From Lantana camara (lineage: Eukaryota; Streptophyta; Magnoliopsida; Lamiales; Verbenaceae): DNA of 64,000 nucleotides. The stretch's first letter is position 1, and each line of letters starts with the position of its first letter. The DNA is taken from contig CM074863.1 of the NCBI GenBank assembly GCA_037501455.1, positions 15,186,001 through 15,250,000 of the forward strand, given 5' to 3'. Below the pieces are notes generated by a model. That model was given only the letters and a program-made list of their open reading frames with translations, searched no databases and had not been told where the DNA came from. Positions 46,093-57,082 of this stretch are shown in pieces. The position numbers and the translations under genes are program-made.

Positions 46093-48095
46093 TCAAACCT
46101 GTCGCTTTTCCACTTTTGTGCAACTTATGGCTTTCAGCTTATTTAGGATCCTCTTTTGATGCTTTTATCGTGGCATTGTATATATTCTTTCTAGTTTGTT
46201 TTTAATGGAGCTTAAAGGGAGACAAGGAATGTCCATCACATGTTCATATTCTTCACTTTCGTGGAAGAAATAATGGGAATAGTATTCCAAAACTTTTGTT
46301 TTGGATTCCTTTCAATCCAGCCTTTTTCCTGTTAGCAATTTTAATGCCGTTTGTCAACTTTCTGAGATGCAATACGTGCTCTTTAGCAGGGAATTTATGA
46401 TGACATTTTGCTTATATTATGGAAGTAAATTCAGTTATGCCAAATAAAACCCATTACTATGTAACTACAAGTCGACAACTAAATTAGTCCCGTTGAGGTT
46501 TAAAACAAGAAATAATAATTCACTTTCCAAAACATAAATAGAAAAGTTGTGGATCAAACAAAAACAGTATTTGAATCGAAATTTCTTATTCCAACGGAGT
46601 GTGGGAGGCATCTCCGGCATTTCTATGCGCAGCACACATGAATGACATGAGAACACACATTCATGCTTCAGCACGCACACAGACAGAGAGACAAATTGCC
46701 AAATTGGTGCGATTGTACGTAACAAAGATAATACTCACAAACCGACATCACCGACATATTCTTTTATTTTTGGTCTTCCCTAAGTATCTTTTTTTTTTTT
46801 TTTTCTTTATATTTCCAATGCCTAAATCTAACCAATAAGAACTTATTTCTTTTTAAAGCAAAAGAGGCGGACAGGTAGAATTCATGCAAACTCAAAGTAC
46901 ACAATTATTTTGACTCTTTTTAGATCAATTATTCACACATCATTCAAAGTTGCAAACTCAGAGAGTACCACTATCAAAGCTTCAAGTACGAAATTTGTAA
47001 AAGAAGTCAGGATCCGTAACTAATGTCAGGAGCGTACTCTAGTCTACCTTCAAAATGTCACCTACTGAAATTATTGAAAAATATGCAATAAATTTTGGAG
47101 GTTAAGAAACTTACTCATAATTCATTATTCCTCATTCCAATGTTTCTAATGTACCGATACTCTTAATAATATTATTTTGTTACGTGATATCACTTATTAA
47201 ATACATTTGTATGTGTTGAATTCTAAACAATTAGGATCATCATAGTTTGCGTCTTATTTTGTCTATACCGTATGTACTAAGTGAAGATTTATTAGACCTT
47301 TTCTAAGTCAATTATAAGGATGCAAACAAACCGAGTTTATGAGGTTTTTTTCTATCAAACCAAAGCTTGGGCTTGCACATGTAGTAGGGCTGAAATCGAA
47401 ATAATTTTATAAATAATACTTATTAAAAATTAAATGTCGCAAGCCAATTTGCATCGAATAAGAATAATTTAGATCGAGGACTTTACCAGAAATGTTTTCA
47501 AACTCAATTCAAGCTCGAATACTTTGACTGCAAGCTCAAACATGTGTCAGCATAGCTCCCGAACAGGCTCGATTCGTTTATATCTTACTCAACACTCATA
47601 ATATAGGGTAAAGTAAACTAAGTTTACTTTAATTTCCCCCTCAAATAGTTATAAAATAAAATCATCCCTCTATTGTCAAAACTAATTGCATTTACTAAAA
47701 CTTAATTTTCTTAGAATAATGAGACCAAGAGAAGTTCTAGTGAGCTTCCTACTCAAGCCTTGAGCCAACTTAGTTTGGGAGGAGGGTGAGGAGTTACAGT
47801 AATTATGAAATGCAGGTAAAGGTGATATCTGCATCTAATTAACAATATAAACATTACGAAAAAACCTCTCCCGACTGTATAACCATTGAAGACAAAAATA
47901 GGCCGGCCTAACATATATATTGATACTAGACCTCTCCCGCATTATCGTTGACAAGAATTTTGGTAGTTAACTCTTGATATCTCTGGAGATTCAAAAATAC
48001 TCCTACAATTGCCAAAAGTGCAGCTTTTTTGCATCAAAACTAAACAAATTTATATTCGGGCTCACCAGTTTCAAAGACTAACATTTTTCCCCGCT
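46093..48095. other. Intergenic DNA between tetraspanin and methyltransferase genes
   Basis: The first part is the tetraspanin 3' flank. The rest has no recognised gene. A T-rich run is near 46790-46804. A hAT-type foldback remnant is listed separately. Confidence 0.35.
47320..47590. repeat. hAT-type foldback remnant
   Basis: The left side GATGCAAACAAACCGAG and the right side (complement TATAAACGAATCGAGCC) are imperfect inverted ends, with CAAGCTTGGG and CAAGCTCGAA words inside. Same general class as 43209-44328, but shorter and worn. Confidence 0.45.
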
Positions 48096-50057
48096 TTAGG
48101 CTGCTAACTTGCTTGAGTACACAACATATATAGGATCTGTTCGACCAGGGTTTGGAGATATATCCACAGCCTAAAAGAATTTAAAGATGATATTATTTTA
48201 CTGAGAAAATCACAATAATGGCATACCCTAAGGTTAGGCCTGATTACATAGTCTTTCCCCGAGGTTTGAGAAATTTACAAAACCAACCCCTACCAAAGAA
48301 TTCATATAACATTTGGATTGATGAATTTTTCAATGACTTCAGAATCCAATGTTTTATGAATGCCGTATTTTTTCTTTCTCATTTACTGGTCAATCTTTGA
48401 CTTTAAAAATGACCATGATAACATGTGTTTGACCAAACCTTAGGATATACCAAAGTAAGTTTTCCTAATTTCTCAAACCGCAGGGAAGTTTGTGTAATGA
48501 CTAATAACGCCAAACCTCAGGGCATGCCAGTATAATTACCACTATTTTTATTTTATCTTACCTATTTGTATTTAAATCATAAGCTATAAACTTTGAATGC
48601 TAATTACCTTAGGAGGCTCGTATCCTCCAGCATAATGGAAATATGCTCCCACTATCATTACATGATCAGCATCTCCAGTTGATGTCCAAATAGAGATTGC
48701 CTTTGTCCAGAAGCACCGATTCGAGAAGCTTATTTGCAGGCATAATACAAAATCAGAGGAGGATTCAAAGAAAGAAATCCCCGAGAAGAGAACAAGTGAT
48801 ATTTACCTTATAATAGCAAGTCCACCTGGTTTAAGGATTCGACTCATCTCCTTGAAAACATCCATAGGCTTTTTTAGGTAGTCTACACTAACCTGAAACA
48901 CAAAAATCTATTCACACATGGAAGCCTCTCATGGAAAAGAAAAAATAAGAAACAACTTCATTAGCTTTTGCTAACTTACCACATTTGTGATAACATCAAA
49001 GGAGTTATCTTCAAATGGGAGTTTAGGATCAACATTTAAATCTTGTACAATATACTCGGTCAAAAAACTACAAATGCATAGCAAAAGACTTCTTCAATTC
49101 AAGAAAACATAATCACAACAAATACATTATCTCAACATTATATTTTATAGTAAGAATTAAGAAACAATTGTGAAATCTCCAATCAAGAACCAAAAATCAA
49201 GGATGGTGCTTATGATCTCACTGGATTTCGCTTAAGCTCTTCTTCATTCAAACCCATTCCGACAATCCTGGATTGCTTATAACCTTTAGGATAATGACTG
49301 ACCTAGAGAATCATAATCAACCATGTTAATTATGTGATTCGACATTTTTAAGCACAAGTGAAAACCATAAAGCGATAATTACACCTGAGGTTTGACATTA
49401 TTACACTGACTTCCATGGAGGTACCACAAATTACAAAAATTTCCACTTTCAAGGAATTTACATTACATCTGGACCTATCCAATAAGATTATTTCATATTT
49501 CATATTTTTAAGAAAACCCCATTTGGCCCTTGACACTTATTGATCAATACTTGACTTTAAAATTATGACTATAATAGTAGCACGTGATAGGCCAAATCTT
49601 GAGCGTATGCCACAGGAAGGTTTCGCAATTTCTCAAACCTCAGGAAAGTGTTTGTAAGTAGGCCCAACCACAGGATATGTCAATGTAATAATAGCAAACA
49701 TAAAAGTCACATCTCAAACTCACCCAGCTGCTACACATGTCAAGCATAGCAGTACCAGGATTATCACTTGGAGGAAAAACCTCGGAGTAATACTTGGTGA
49801 GTGCAGCAATGGCAGGATCATCAATATGAGTCACGAAACGAGGAGATTCATAGAATAATGTATCTGGCGATCTGGAAAGTAACAATCAAGTAAGTAATTT
49901 AAAGTATGAGACGATCCAGCACTTTACAACGCAAAACTCATTCAATTATGACTTCAGATCAATCAAATGCAGGTTCTGAGAGACATTGCTCATCAAATCT
50001 CTGGAAATCTTCTTCCTTGAAGGGAAATTGCTCGGGCCATTCCACATTCTCTAATAC
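48096..50057 (-). CDS. SAM-dependent methyltransferase (class I), 5' exon missing
   Basis: Seven minus-strand exons can be joined: 49985-50057, 49724-49871, 49222-49302, 48980-49067, 48807-48892, 48608-48728 and 48096-48170. They read KVLENVEWPEQFPFKEEDF, then TLFYESPRFVTHID, MLDMCSSWVSHYPKGYK, MGLNEEELKRNP and LTEYIVQDLN. Next come LPFEDNSFDVITNVVSVDYL, MSRILKPGGLAIISFSN, TSTGDADHVMIVGAYFHYAG and AVDISPNPGRTDPIYVVYSS. MLDMCSSW stands where SAM motif I lies, and RILKPGG is the usual post-motif. The substrate is unknown; it matches a conserved plant family. The first join (after FDEQ) is uncertain. No start codon exon with a likely transit peptide was found upstream, where LINE and hAT DNA begins at about 50.5 kb. 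The last intron and the third one hold foldback MITEs. Confidence 0.75.
48200..48540. mobile_element. Foldback MITE in the last intron of the methyltransferase gene
   Basis: The left arm (CATACCCTAAGGTTAGGCC, then CCGAGGTTTGAGAAATTTAC) and the right arm (complement GCATGCCCTGAGGTTTGGCG) are inverted over about 90 bases. Same end class as the MULE and the element at 49374. Confidence 0.6.
49374..49697. mobile_element. Foldback MITE in another intron of the methyltransferase gene
   Basis: The left arm (ATTACACCTGAGGTTTGAC) and the right arm (complement ATATCCTGTGGTTGGGCC, then TCCTGAGGTTTGAGAAATTG) are imperfect inverted copies. Closely related to 48200-48540, so two family members sit in one gene. 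Confidence 0.6.
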
Positions 50058-50528
50058 CTTCACAGTAGATGCAAAATTAAAACAAAGTGATAATCCAAAT
50101 TAACAAGGCACATATTGAGCAACTGTAAGACTTCTAGTTTACAACATCAATTTTTCAAATTTTAAACTTATTTCCAAAATTCAAAACATTTCAGCCCACC
50201 AGCATCCATTGACCAAAATTTCAAGAAACCCCACTACCAAATACCAATATAACAACAGCCAATTCATAAAAAGGGCACACAGAGCCAAATTTCCCCTTCT
50301 CAAACACTCATCAAAGAAACCCCACAACCCAAGACATGCAACTAAAACAAGGAAAGATTAAATGGTCTCGTAAAATTCACGTTGTGTACCCTCATCGTTC
50401 CTAGAAAATAATTCCCCCCCTTTTCCCTAACACTTAATTTCCCGCTATCTTTGCCGCGTCCTTAATTGAATTCCATTTACAAGACCTAGGGCAGCTATTC
50501 GACAATCTTCGTACTGGGCGAGAGCCTC
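50058..50528. other. Region upstream of the methyltransferase exons
   Basis: AT-rich sequence becoming mixed near 50400. I looked for a first methyltransferase exon with a start codon on the minus strand and did not find a convincing one. Confidence 0.35.
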
Positions 50529-50603
50529 GTGTTTTCAAGGAAGAAAGATGGAGGGTTGGGGATCCGTGAAGCTCGTAAGAATAACGTGGCGTTGCTTGCT
50601 AAG
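50529..50603 (+). pseudogene. LINE reverse transcriptase fragment, piece 1
   Basis: Reads FSRKKDGGLGIREARKNNVALLAK, matching the KK-GGLGIR-L---N-ALLAK block at the end of plant LINE RTs. It ends abruptly at a hAT terminal repeat (50604). The 8 bases before that, TTGCTAAG, are the probable hAT target site. Confidence 0.75.
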
Positions 50604-53380
50604 CATGGTTCGCCGGAACGGTCGCGGGGAACGGAACGGAGGTCACTGTTCCAATTCTGTTGCATTGACGCGGAACGGACGCGGCAAAAACACGGCCACT
50701 TCCCAAAAAGATGTATAAAATCCCAAAAATATATTTTCAAACTCATTTTAATTTGTAATTTTATATTAAAATTAATTAGTATTATATTTAGATTTGTTAT
50801 ATTTACTCAAATAAGAAATTGCACATATTCTTATAATGACTACCAAACCATACAATAAGCATAGTTGTGTTACAAAAGAAAAGTTGTTCAACATACTACA
50901 ACAGGAATATTGAAATTTAATAATAAGTGGAATGACGAGGGGGTAGAACATCGGAATTGTCTCTCTCTTCTGAGGAGTTTCGAAATTGACGTTGCATATA
51001 TTCCCTTATATTAGAATAAGATGGTTGTGCATACGGAATGTGATTACCACCATGACCATAATATCCAAATCCTCGGTAACCTATGCTGCTACCACTACTG
51101 CCTGAAGATCCATGCGGCTACCACTACTGCCTGAAGATCCATGCGGCATCCCAAAAGATCCATACGATGACCCCCCATATCCCCCACTAAATGATAATGG
51201 TTCCAAATATCGATTGTAGTCGGATAACCCTTGATCAAAGTTACTATGTGTTCTATCATTTATATCGTGGGATGAATAATTATAATGGAGGCCACTGGAA
51301 CCTCCATGACTTCCACTTGAGCCACTGTTATAGCTATTGATGTAGTTAGCATTTTCTTCCCGCCAATTCTGTGGATATTCTCTTAAGCCTAATGATTGCA
51401 TCTGCTCATCAACATTTTGGTATGATCTTCTAAATGAACTGCTTGGATATGAATAATCATTACCACTCGATAGATCCGCCAAAAACCGTTGCTTCTCTTC
51501 TCTTCCGGGATAATAACCATGGTCTGTATCTTGAGTTGCATAATAATTCTCATCTCCTCGTGCCTAAGACATCCCAGTGTTATCTTGGTTGCTAGATCCT
51601 CCCGCATTAGCATTCCTTTGTCCTCCACTGGAACCACCACCCACATTCGGTCCTTGGTTATCGCCACTATCATTAGTTTCATCATCAGTATCTTCATCAC
51701 TTCTCGTGTCACTGTCATTAGCCTGACTGCTTGTCTGGGTGGATTTTCCTTTTTCTTATTTTTTTAATGCCTGACTACATTTCTTTGTTTTGCGCCTCCA
51801 ATCATTGATTGTGAGATTCTCATCGTCTTCTGTTGATTGGATATTTTGAATTTCGTTGTCCAGCCACTCTGTATCATTATCAAGTATAGGCTCTTCATTC
51901 TCCCAAGTCCACTCATCCAAAATATCATCCTCTTGGAATATTTGATTTAAATCAATCGAAAGATCATAGTCAGTATCATTCTTACTATGCATCAAATTTC
52001 GTACCCGAAGTCGCATGTTGTAGTGGCAGTACACTAACTTTTTTAATTTCTCCATTGCTAATCGGTTGCGAATCTTTGTGTGTATTAAAGACCATGTGCT
52101 CCAATTTCGTTCACAACCAGTTGATGAACATGTCTGACTCAGGACTTTAATTGCAATTTTCCTCAAATGGGGAGTTTCTTCTCCAAAATTCATCCACCAC
52201 TCACATGGCAACATGGTATTTATTGCCCTTTTGGCAAGTGGAGTCCCAAATTCTCCCGCTTTATCCCTAAAAGTCTTAAGCTAAAAAATACAATATTTCA
52301 CTCAGATAATAATAATAATAATAATACCTCATCCAATGCATGACTTTGTGCTTCCAGATTTGGTTCTAACCTTTTGATTGCCGTCTTTAACCCTTGCCTT
52401 ACTTCATCCGTGTACGCACAAGTTCCCGAGTATTGAAGTACTGGATTAAGATAATACGCTGAAAAACATTTGCACAATTTATAACAAAGTAAAATCTAAT
52501 CAGTTATTATTTTGATAAAAAAAAAAGAAAAAGAAAAAAAGAAACATAATTTTACCTGCTGCGTGCAAATGTTGATGTAGTTGTCTATACCACCGTTCGT
52601 TGATGACCTCCCAATACAACTGCCAGTCCTTAACTGTCTCCTTTATTGCCAACTTTGCTCTGTCCATTGCTTCATAAATGATAGCCAATGTTGGCTTTTT
52701 ATCTTGCTCTAAGAATTTTAAAACCTTAATAAGTAGTTCCATTACACACTGCACTTCCTTCGCCTTTTTCCAAAATTGTATGTCCATAATTATTGTGTAA
52801 ACCTTCTCAGCATCTTTACGTCTTCTCACATTGTACTCTTCCCATTCCTGACTTGTGCACATTTTTTTCAAATCCGATTGATGTCGGATTAAACTTTCAA
52901 TGGCGATGAACTCTGTTGCAAATCTGGTGATACCTGGTCTCAACAATTCTCTGTCATTTGTATATATTTTCATCAGGTTCACAAGTTTGTCGCTATTGTA
53001 GATGAACGAAGTGATTTTTTTTGCCTTTGTCATCACTTTTTTTATCTTTTTCATTTCGCCCCTGTCTTCTAGCATTAAGTCGATGCAATGTGCAGCACAC
53101 GGTGACCAAAACAAATGTGGTCTTTCCAACATAAGAGTGTTTCCAGCTGATTTCATTGCACTTTCACTATCTGTAACCACCTGAACCATATTCTCTTCTC
53201 CTACTGCATCAATAATTTTATTCATCAAGTCCACGACAAGATCAGTCGTTTTCTTTAAATTTGTGCAGTCGAATGAATCAATAAAAAGCATCTGGCGGTC
53301 ACAATATACCATGAAATTAATTATGGGATGTTTATTTCGACTGCTCCAACCATCGCACATAATTGTACAACCATACGCCA
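50604..53380 (-). mobile_element. hAT element copy A, 3' half only, minus orientation
   Basis: The outer end starts CATGGTTCGCCGGAACGGTC and is an almost exact inverted match of the right end of copy B (61976-61994 and inward) for about 90 bases. The body encodes the second half of a BED/DUF659/hAT_C transposase. The other end is missing: at 53380 the element breaks into inverted LINE sequence. Confidence 0.85.
51081..53380 (-). pseudogene. hAT transposase (DUF659 and dimerisation domain), copy A
   Basis: From 53380 down it reads MCDGWSSRNKHPIINFMVYC, VVTDSESAMKSAG and SPCAAHCIDLMLED (DUF659 core). After introns come WWMNFGEETPHLRKIAIKVL, SSTGCERNWSTWSLIHTKIR and RNRLAMEKLKKLVYCHYN (hAT C-terminal dimerisation), then a Gly/Ser/Tyr-rich tail. 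The BED finger and N-terminus are absent. A stop near 51567 (GMS*ARGDEN; copy B has TGG) and a 33-base tandem duplication near 51083-51145 add damage. It preserves the exon that the solo LTR interrupts in copy B. Confidence 0.85.
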
Positions 53381-53398
53381 CCTATCATCCCATAGCGA

Positions 53399-53616
53399 CC
53401 TATCATCCCATAGCGAAACCGAATCCCCCCGACCAATACGCCATTTGAGTAAAGGTTCCATATGGTGAGAGCTAGTGACTATTCATTTCCACAAATGGGA
53501 GGCTGTTGGTTTGGGTGTATGTTCCATGATACCCTCACCCTTTAAATATTTGTTTCTGAAAATCCGGTTCCAAGGGGTGTCGTCAGCTTGTATAACCCGC
53601 CATCCCACCTTAGCAA
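53399..53616 (-). pseudogene. LINE reverse transcriptase fragment, piece 2, inverted
   Basis: On the minus strand it begins with TTGCTAAG (53609-53616 reversed) and reads VGWRVIQADDTPWNRIFRNKY, then WRIGRGDSVSLWDDR, the LINE segment that should follow piece 1 (NVALLAK-VGWR). It is therefore the continuation of the same LINE, turned round. Confidence 0.75.
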
Positions 53617-54145
53617 CATGGTTCGCCGGAACGGTGTCGGAATGGCCGGAACGAAACAGGAACGACAGTCTCCGTTCCGCTGTTCCGGTATGGAACGGAA
53701 ATCAACCTGGAACAGTGCTTTTTTGCATTGGAACACCGTTCCATGGCGTTATAGAGGAGGAACGGAACGGAACGGCCAAAAAAGAGAAGAAAATGTCTGT
53801 TGCTGCTCTGTATAATGCGGAATAAAAGGAGATGAAAATGTGTATTATTGCTGTTGTGTACTATACTTCTTTTTTGCAAGTGATATGACATTAGATTCCA
53901 TGCATTATTGATTGTTCACAATTTTTATCTCCTCACTCTGTCTTCATCTACCTTCTTTTGATTCATCTGTGAAAAAGTTGAGAACCCTCTCATTAACTGA
54001 TTCAGAATGCAGTAATCCAAAGCATATAGCTTCACATGGACCCTCAAGGCTTTCAAAGACCTTGTCACACTTTATTATCAAGATCGTTTCGAGAATCTCA
54101 TTGATTACCTCTTTTTCCTCCCAATTTATCCCTCTAATATCTTTT

Positions 54146-54370
54146 ATCTCCTCGCTTTGTCTCTACGTCTTCATCTACCTTCTTTTGAGCGAGAAAGAGA
54201 GAGAAATCCCATATCACTCTGTCTCTACGTCTTCATCCTTGTTTTAGGCGAGAAAGAAATCCAAATCACTCTGGATCTACGTCTTCAACTACCTTCTTTT
54301 GAGCGAGAAAGAACTCTGTCTCTACGTACTGATCCGCCTTCTTTTGAGCAAGAAAGAAATCCAGATCTCT
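54146..54370 (+). repeat. Imperfect 45-60-bp tandem repeats in the hAT 5' region
   Basis: Four units share TCTCTACGTCTTCA, then CTACCTTCTTTTGAGCGAGAAAG and GAAATCC: about 54148, 54213, 54264 and 54310. A looser copy is at 53935. Repeats inside hAT ends are often transposase binding sites; here this is only suggested. Confidence 0.6.
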
Positions 54371-56796
54371 ACGTACCCATTGAAGATCTGCAAAAGAGAA
54401 GACGTTATTTGGTGAGATAAAGAAGAAGTTCAACATTCAGAGAAGATTTGGCAAGAGAGAAGACGTTTTTTGGAGAGAAGATTTGCTAGGGTGAAAATTC
54501 TGAGGAGCGAAGAAGACGAACTCGATCTCCATCTCTTCCACATTCATCCGTTGATTAAAAAGTTCAAGTGAGTAGGTATCTTTTCTTTTTTAAATATATT
54601 TTTATTTTGTTTTAATTTGAATGCAAATTTTTTTATTTATTGCTTATAGTTTAATTGGCGCACATATTTTTTTTTTTAACTAATCTTATTAAATTGTAAA
54701 TTTATTTTCGTAGTAATTTGGAGTCCATGCTAAATTCTAAATAAAATTAGCCGATGTTAGTTTGAACAAAACCCAAAAGACGTTCACCAAATTCTACCAT
54801 TTAATTCTAATTTGATTACATATCTTTTCCTAATTCTACCATATAATTTTATTTGATTTTTTTTTTATATTAGTTAACGATGTTGTGTACATGATATTGT
54901 AAATAGTTAGATGCCTCCGAAACGTAATATCGGTTGGGAGTTTTGTGAACTTATCGGTGAAGGTCGTAAGAATATAAAATGTAAATTTTGCAATAAAGTT
55001 ATTACCGGAGGAATCACAAGATTGAAACAACATATTGCACGTGTGAGTGGGAATGTGGAAACTTGCACAAAGGCACCAGATGAAATTCGAAAAATGTTGA
55101 AAAAGAACATTCAAGATTCGAAATCGAGAGAGAAATTATGAAACGACAAAAGGAAGTGGCACTAAATGCTATTCGGGATGAAACATATAATGCAGTTGAT
55201 AGCGATTGTGAAAACGATTATAATGAAGATGATTTGGGAGCATTAGAAGCGAAGCAATTGCGTAATGCGATGGGTGAAAGTCGTCAAATGGCTTTTACAG
55301 AGGAGATGGGTAGACAATATGGAGCAGGTATGATGAAATCTTAAGTTTAATTGAATAAACCTTTTTAGTAATATTCTAATTATTATTATACTTATATTCA
55401 TAGGGAATCCTGGTGCTAGTACATCCAAGACAGGAGTGAAAAGGGAAATTTCACGCAGTCAATCTTCAAGAGGTATTGACTCGTACATCAGGGCACCTAA
55501 ACAAAAAAACATTAAACATTGGTTTGCTCCACAAAAAATAAAATCAGTCGGTAAAGCGGTTTCAAAGTTCTTCTTTTTCAATGCGATCCCGTTCAATGCA
55601 GCTGATAGTGGGCCTTATTACCAAGGTATGATTGATATTATTGCTGAAGCTGGGCCGGGAATTAAAGGTCCTTCAGGACGTCAAATTGGTGGGATGTATT
55701 TGGATGAGGAAGTTGATGAAATTGATATTTACCTGACTACACTAAAGGCAAAAGCTAAAGAGTATGGTACAGTTATGTGTGATGGTTGGAGCAGTCGAAA
55801 TAAACATCCCATAATTAATTTCATGGTATATTGTGACCGCCAGATGCTTTTTATTGATTCATTCGACTGCACAAATTTAAAGAAAACGACTGATCTTGTC
55901 GTGGACTTGATGAATAAAATTATTGATGCAGTAGGAGAAGAGAATGTGGTTCAGGTGGTTACAGATAGTGAAAGTGCAATAAAATCAGCTGGAAACACTC
56001 TTATGTTGGAAAGACCATATTTGTTTTGGTCACCGTGTGCTGCACATTGCATCGACCTAATGCTAGAAGACATGGGCGAAATGAAAAAGATAAAAAAAGT
56101 GATGACAAAGGCAAAAAAAATCACTTCGTTCATCTACAATAGCGACAAACTTGTGAACCTGATGAAAATATATACAAATGACAAAGAATTGTTGAGACCA
56201 GGTATCACCAGATTTGCAACAGAGTTCATCGCCATTGAAAGTTTAATCTGACATCAATCGGATTTGAAAAAAATGTGCACAAGTCAAGAATGGGAAGAGT
56301 ACAATGTGAGAAGACGTAAAGATGCTGAGAAGGTTTACACAATAATTATGGACATACAATTTTGGAAAAAGGCGAAGGAAGTGCAGTGTGTAATGGAACC
56401 ACTTGTTAAGGTTTTAAAATTGGTAGATCATGATAAAAAGCCAACAATGGCTATCATTTATGAAGCAATGGACAGAGCAAAGTTGGCAATAAAGGAGACA
56501 GTTAAGGACTGGCAGTTGTATTGGGAGGTCGTCGACGAACGGTGGTATAGACAACTACATCAACATTTGCACGCAGCAGATAAAATTATGTTTCTTTTTT
56601 TTTTTTTATCAAAATAATAACTGATTAGATTTTACTTTATTATAATTTATACAAATGTTTTTCAGCGTATTATCTTAATCCGGTACTTCAATACTCGGGA
56701 ACTTGTGCGTACACGAATGAAGTAAGGCAAGGGTTAAAGACGGTAATCAAAAGGTTAGAACCAAATTTGGAAGCACAAAGTCATGCATTGAATGAG

Positions 56797-56797
<1 letters not shown>

Positions 56798-56854
<57 letters not shown>
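56798..56854 (+). repeat. (TAT)19 microsatellite in a hAT intron
   Basis: An uninterrupted trinucleotide run of 57 bases. Copy A has only about five units at the matching place (52304-52326), so it has expanded or shrunk since the copies split. Confidence 0.9.
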
Positions 56855-57082
56855 CTGAGTGAAATATTGTATTTTTTAGCTTAAGACTTTTAGGGATAAA
56901 GCGGGAGAATTTGGGACTCCACTTGCCAAAAGGGCAATAAATACCATGTTGCCATATGAGTGGTGGATGAATTTTGGAGAAGAAACTCCCCATTTGAGGA
57001 AAATTGCAATTAAAGTCCTGAGTCAGACATGTTCATCAACTGGTTGTGAACGAAATTGGAGCACATGGTCTATAATACACAC

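Noticed and set aside
53588..53891. Frames over the left end of hAT copy B
   Set aside because: They span the terminal repeat and the inverted LINE join, so cannot be a real gene.
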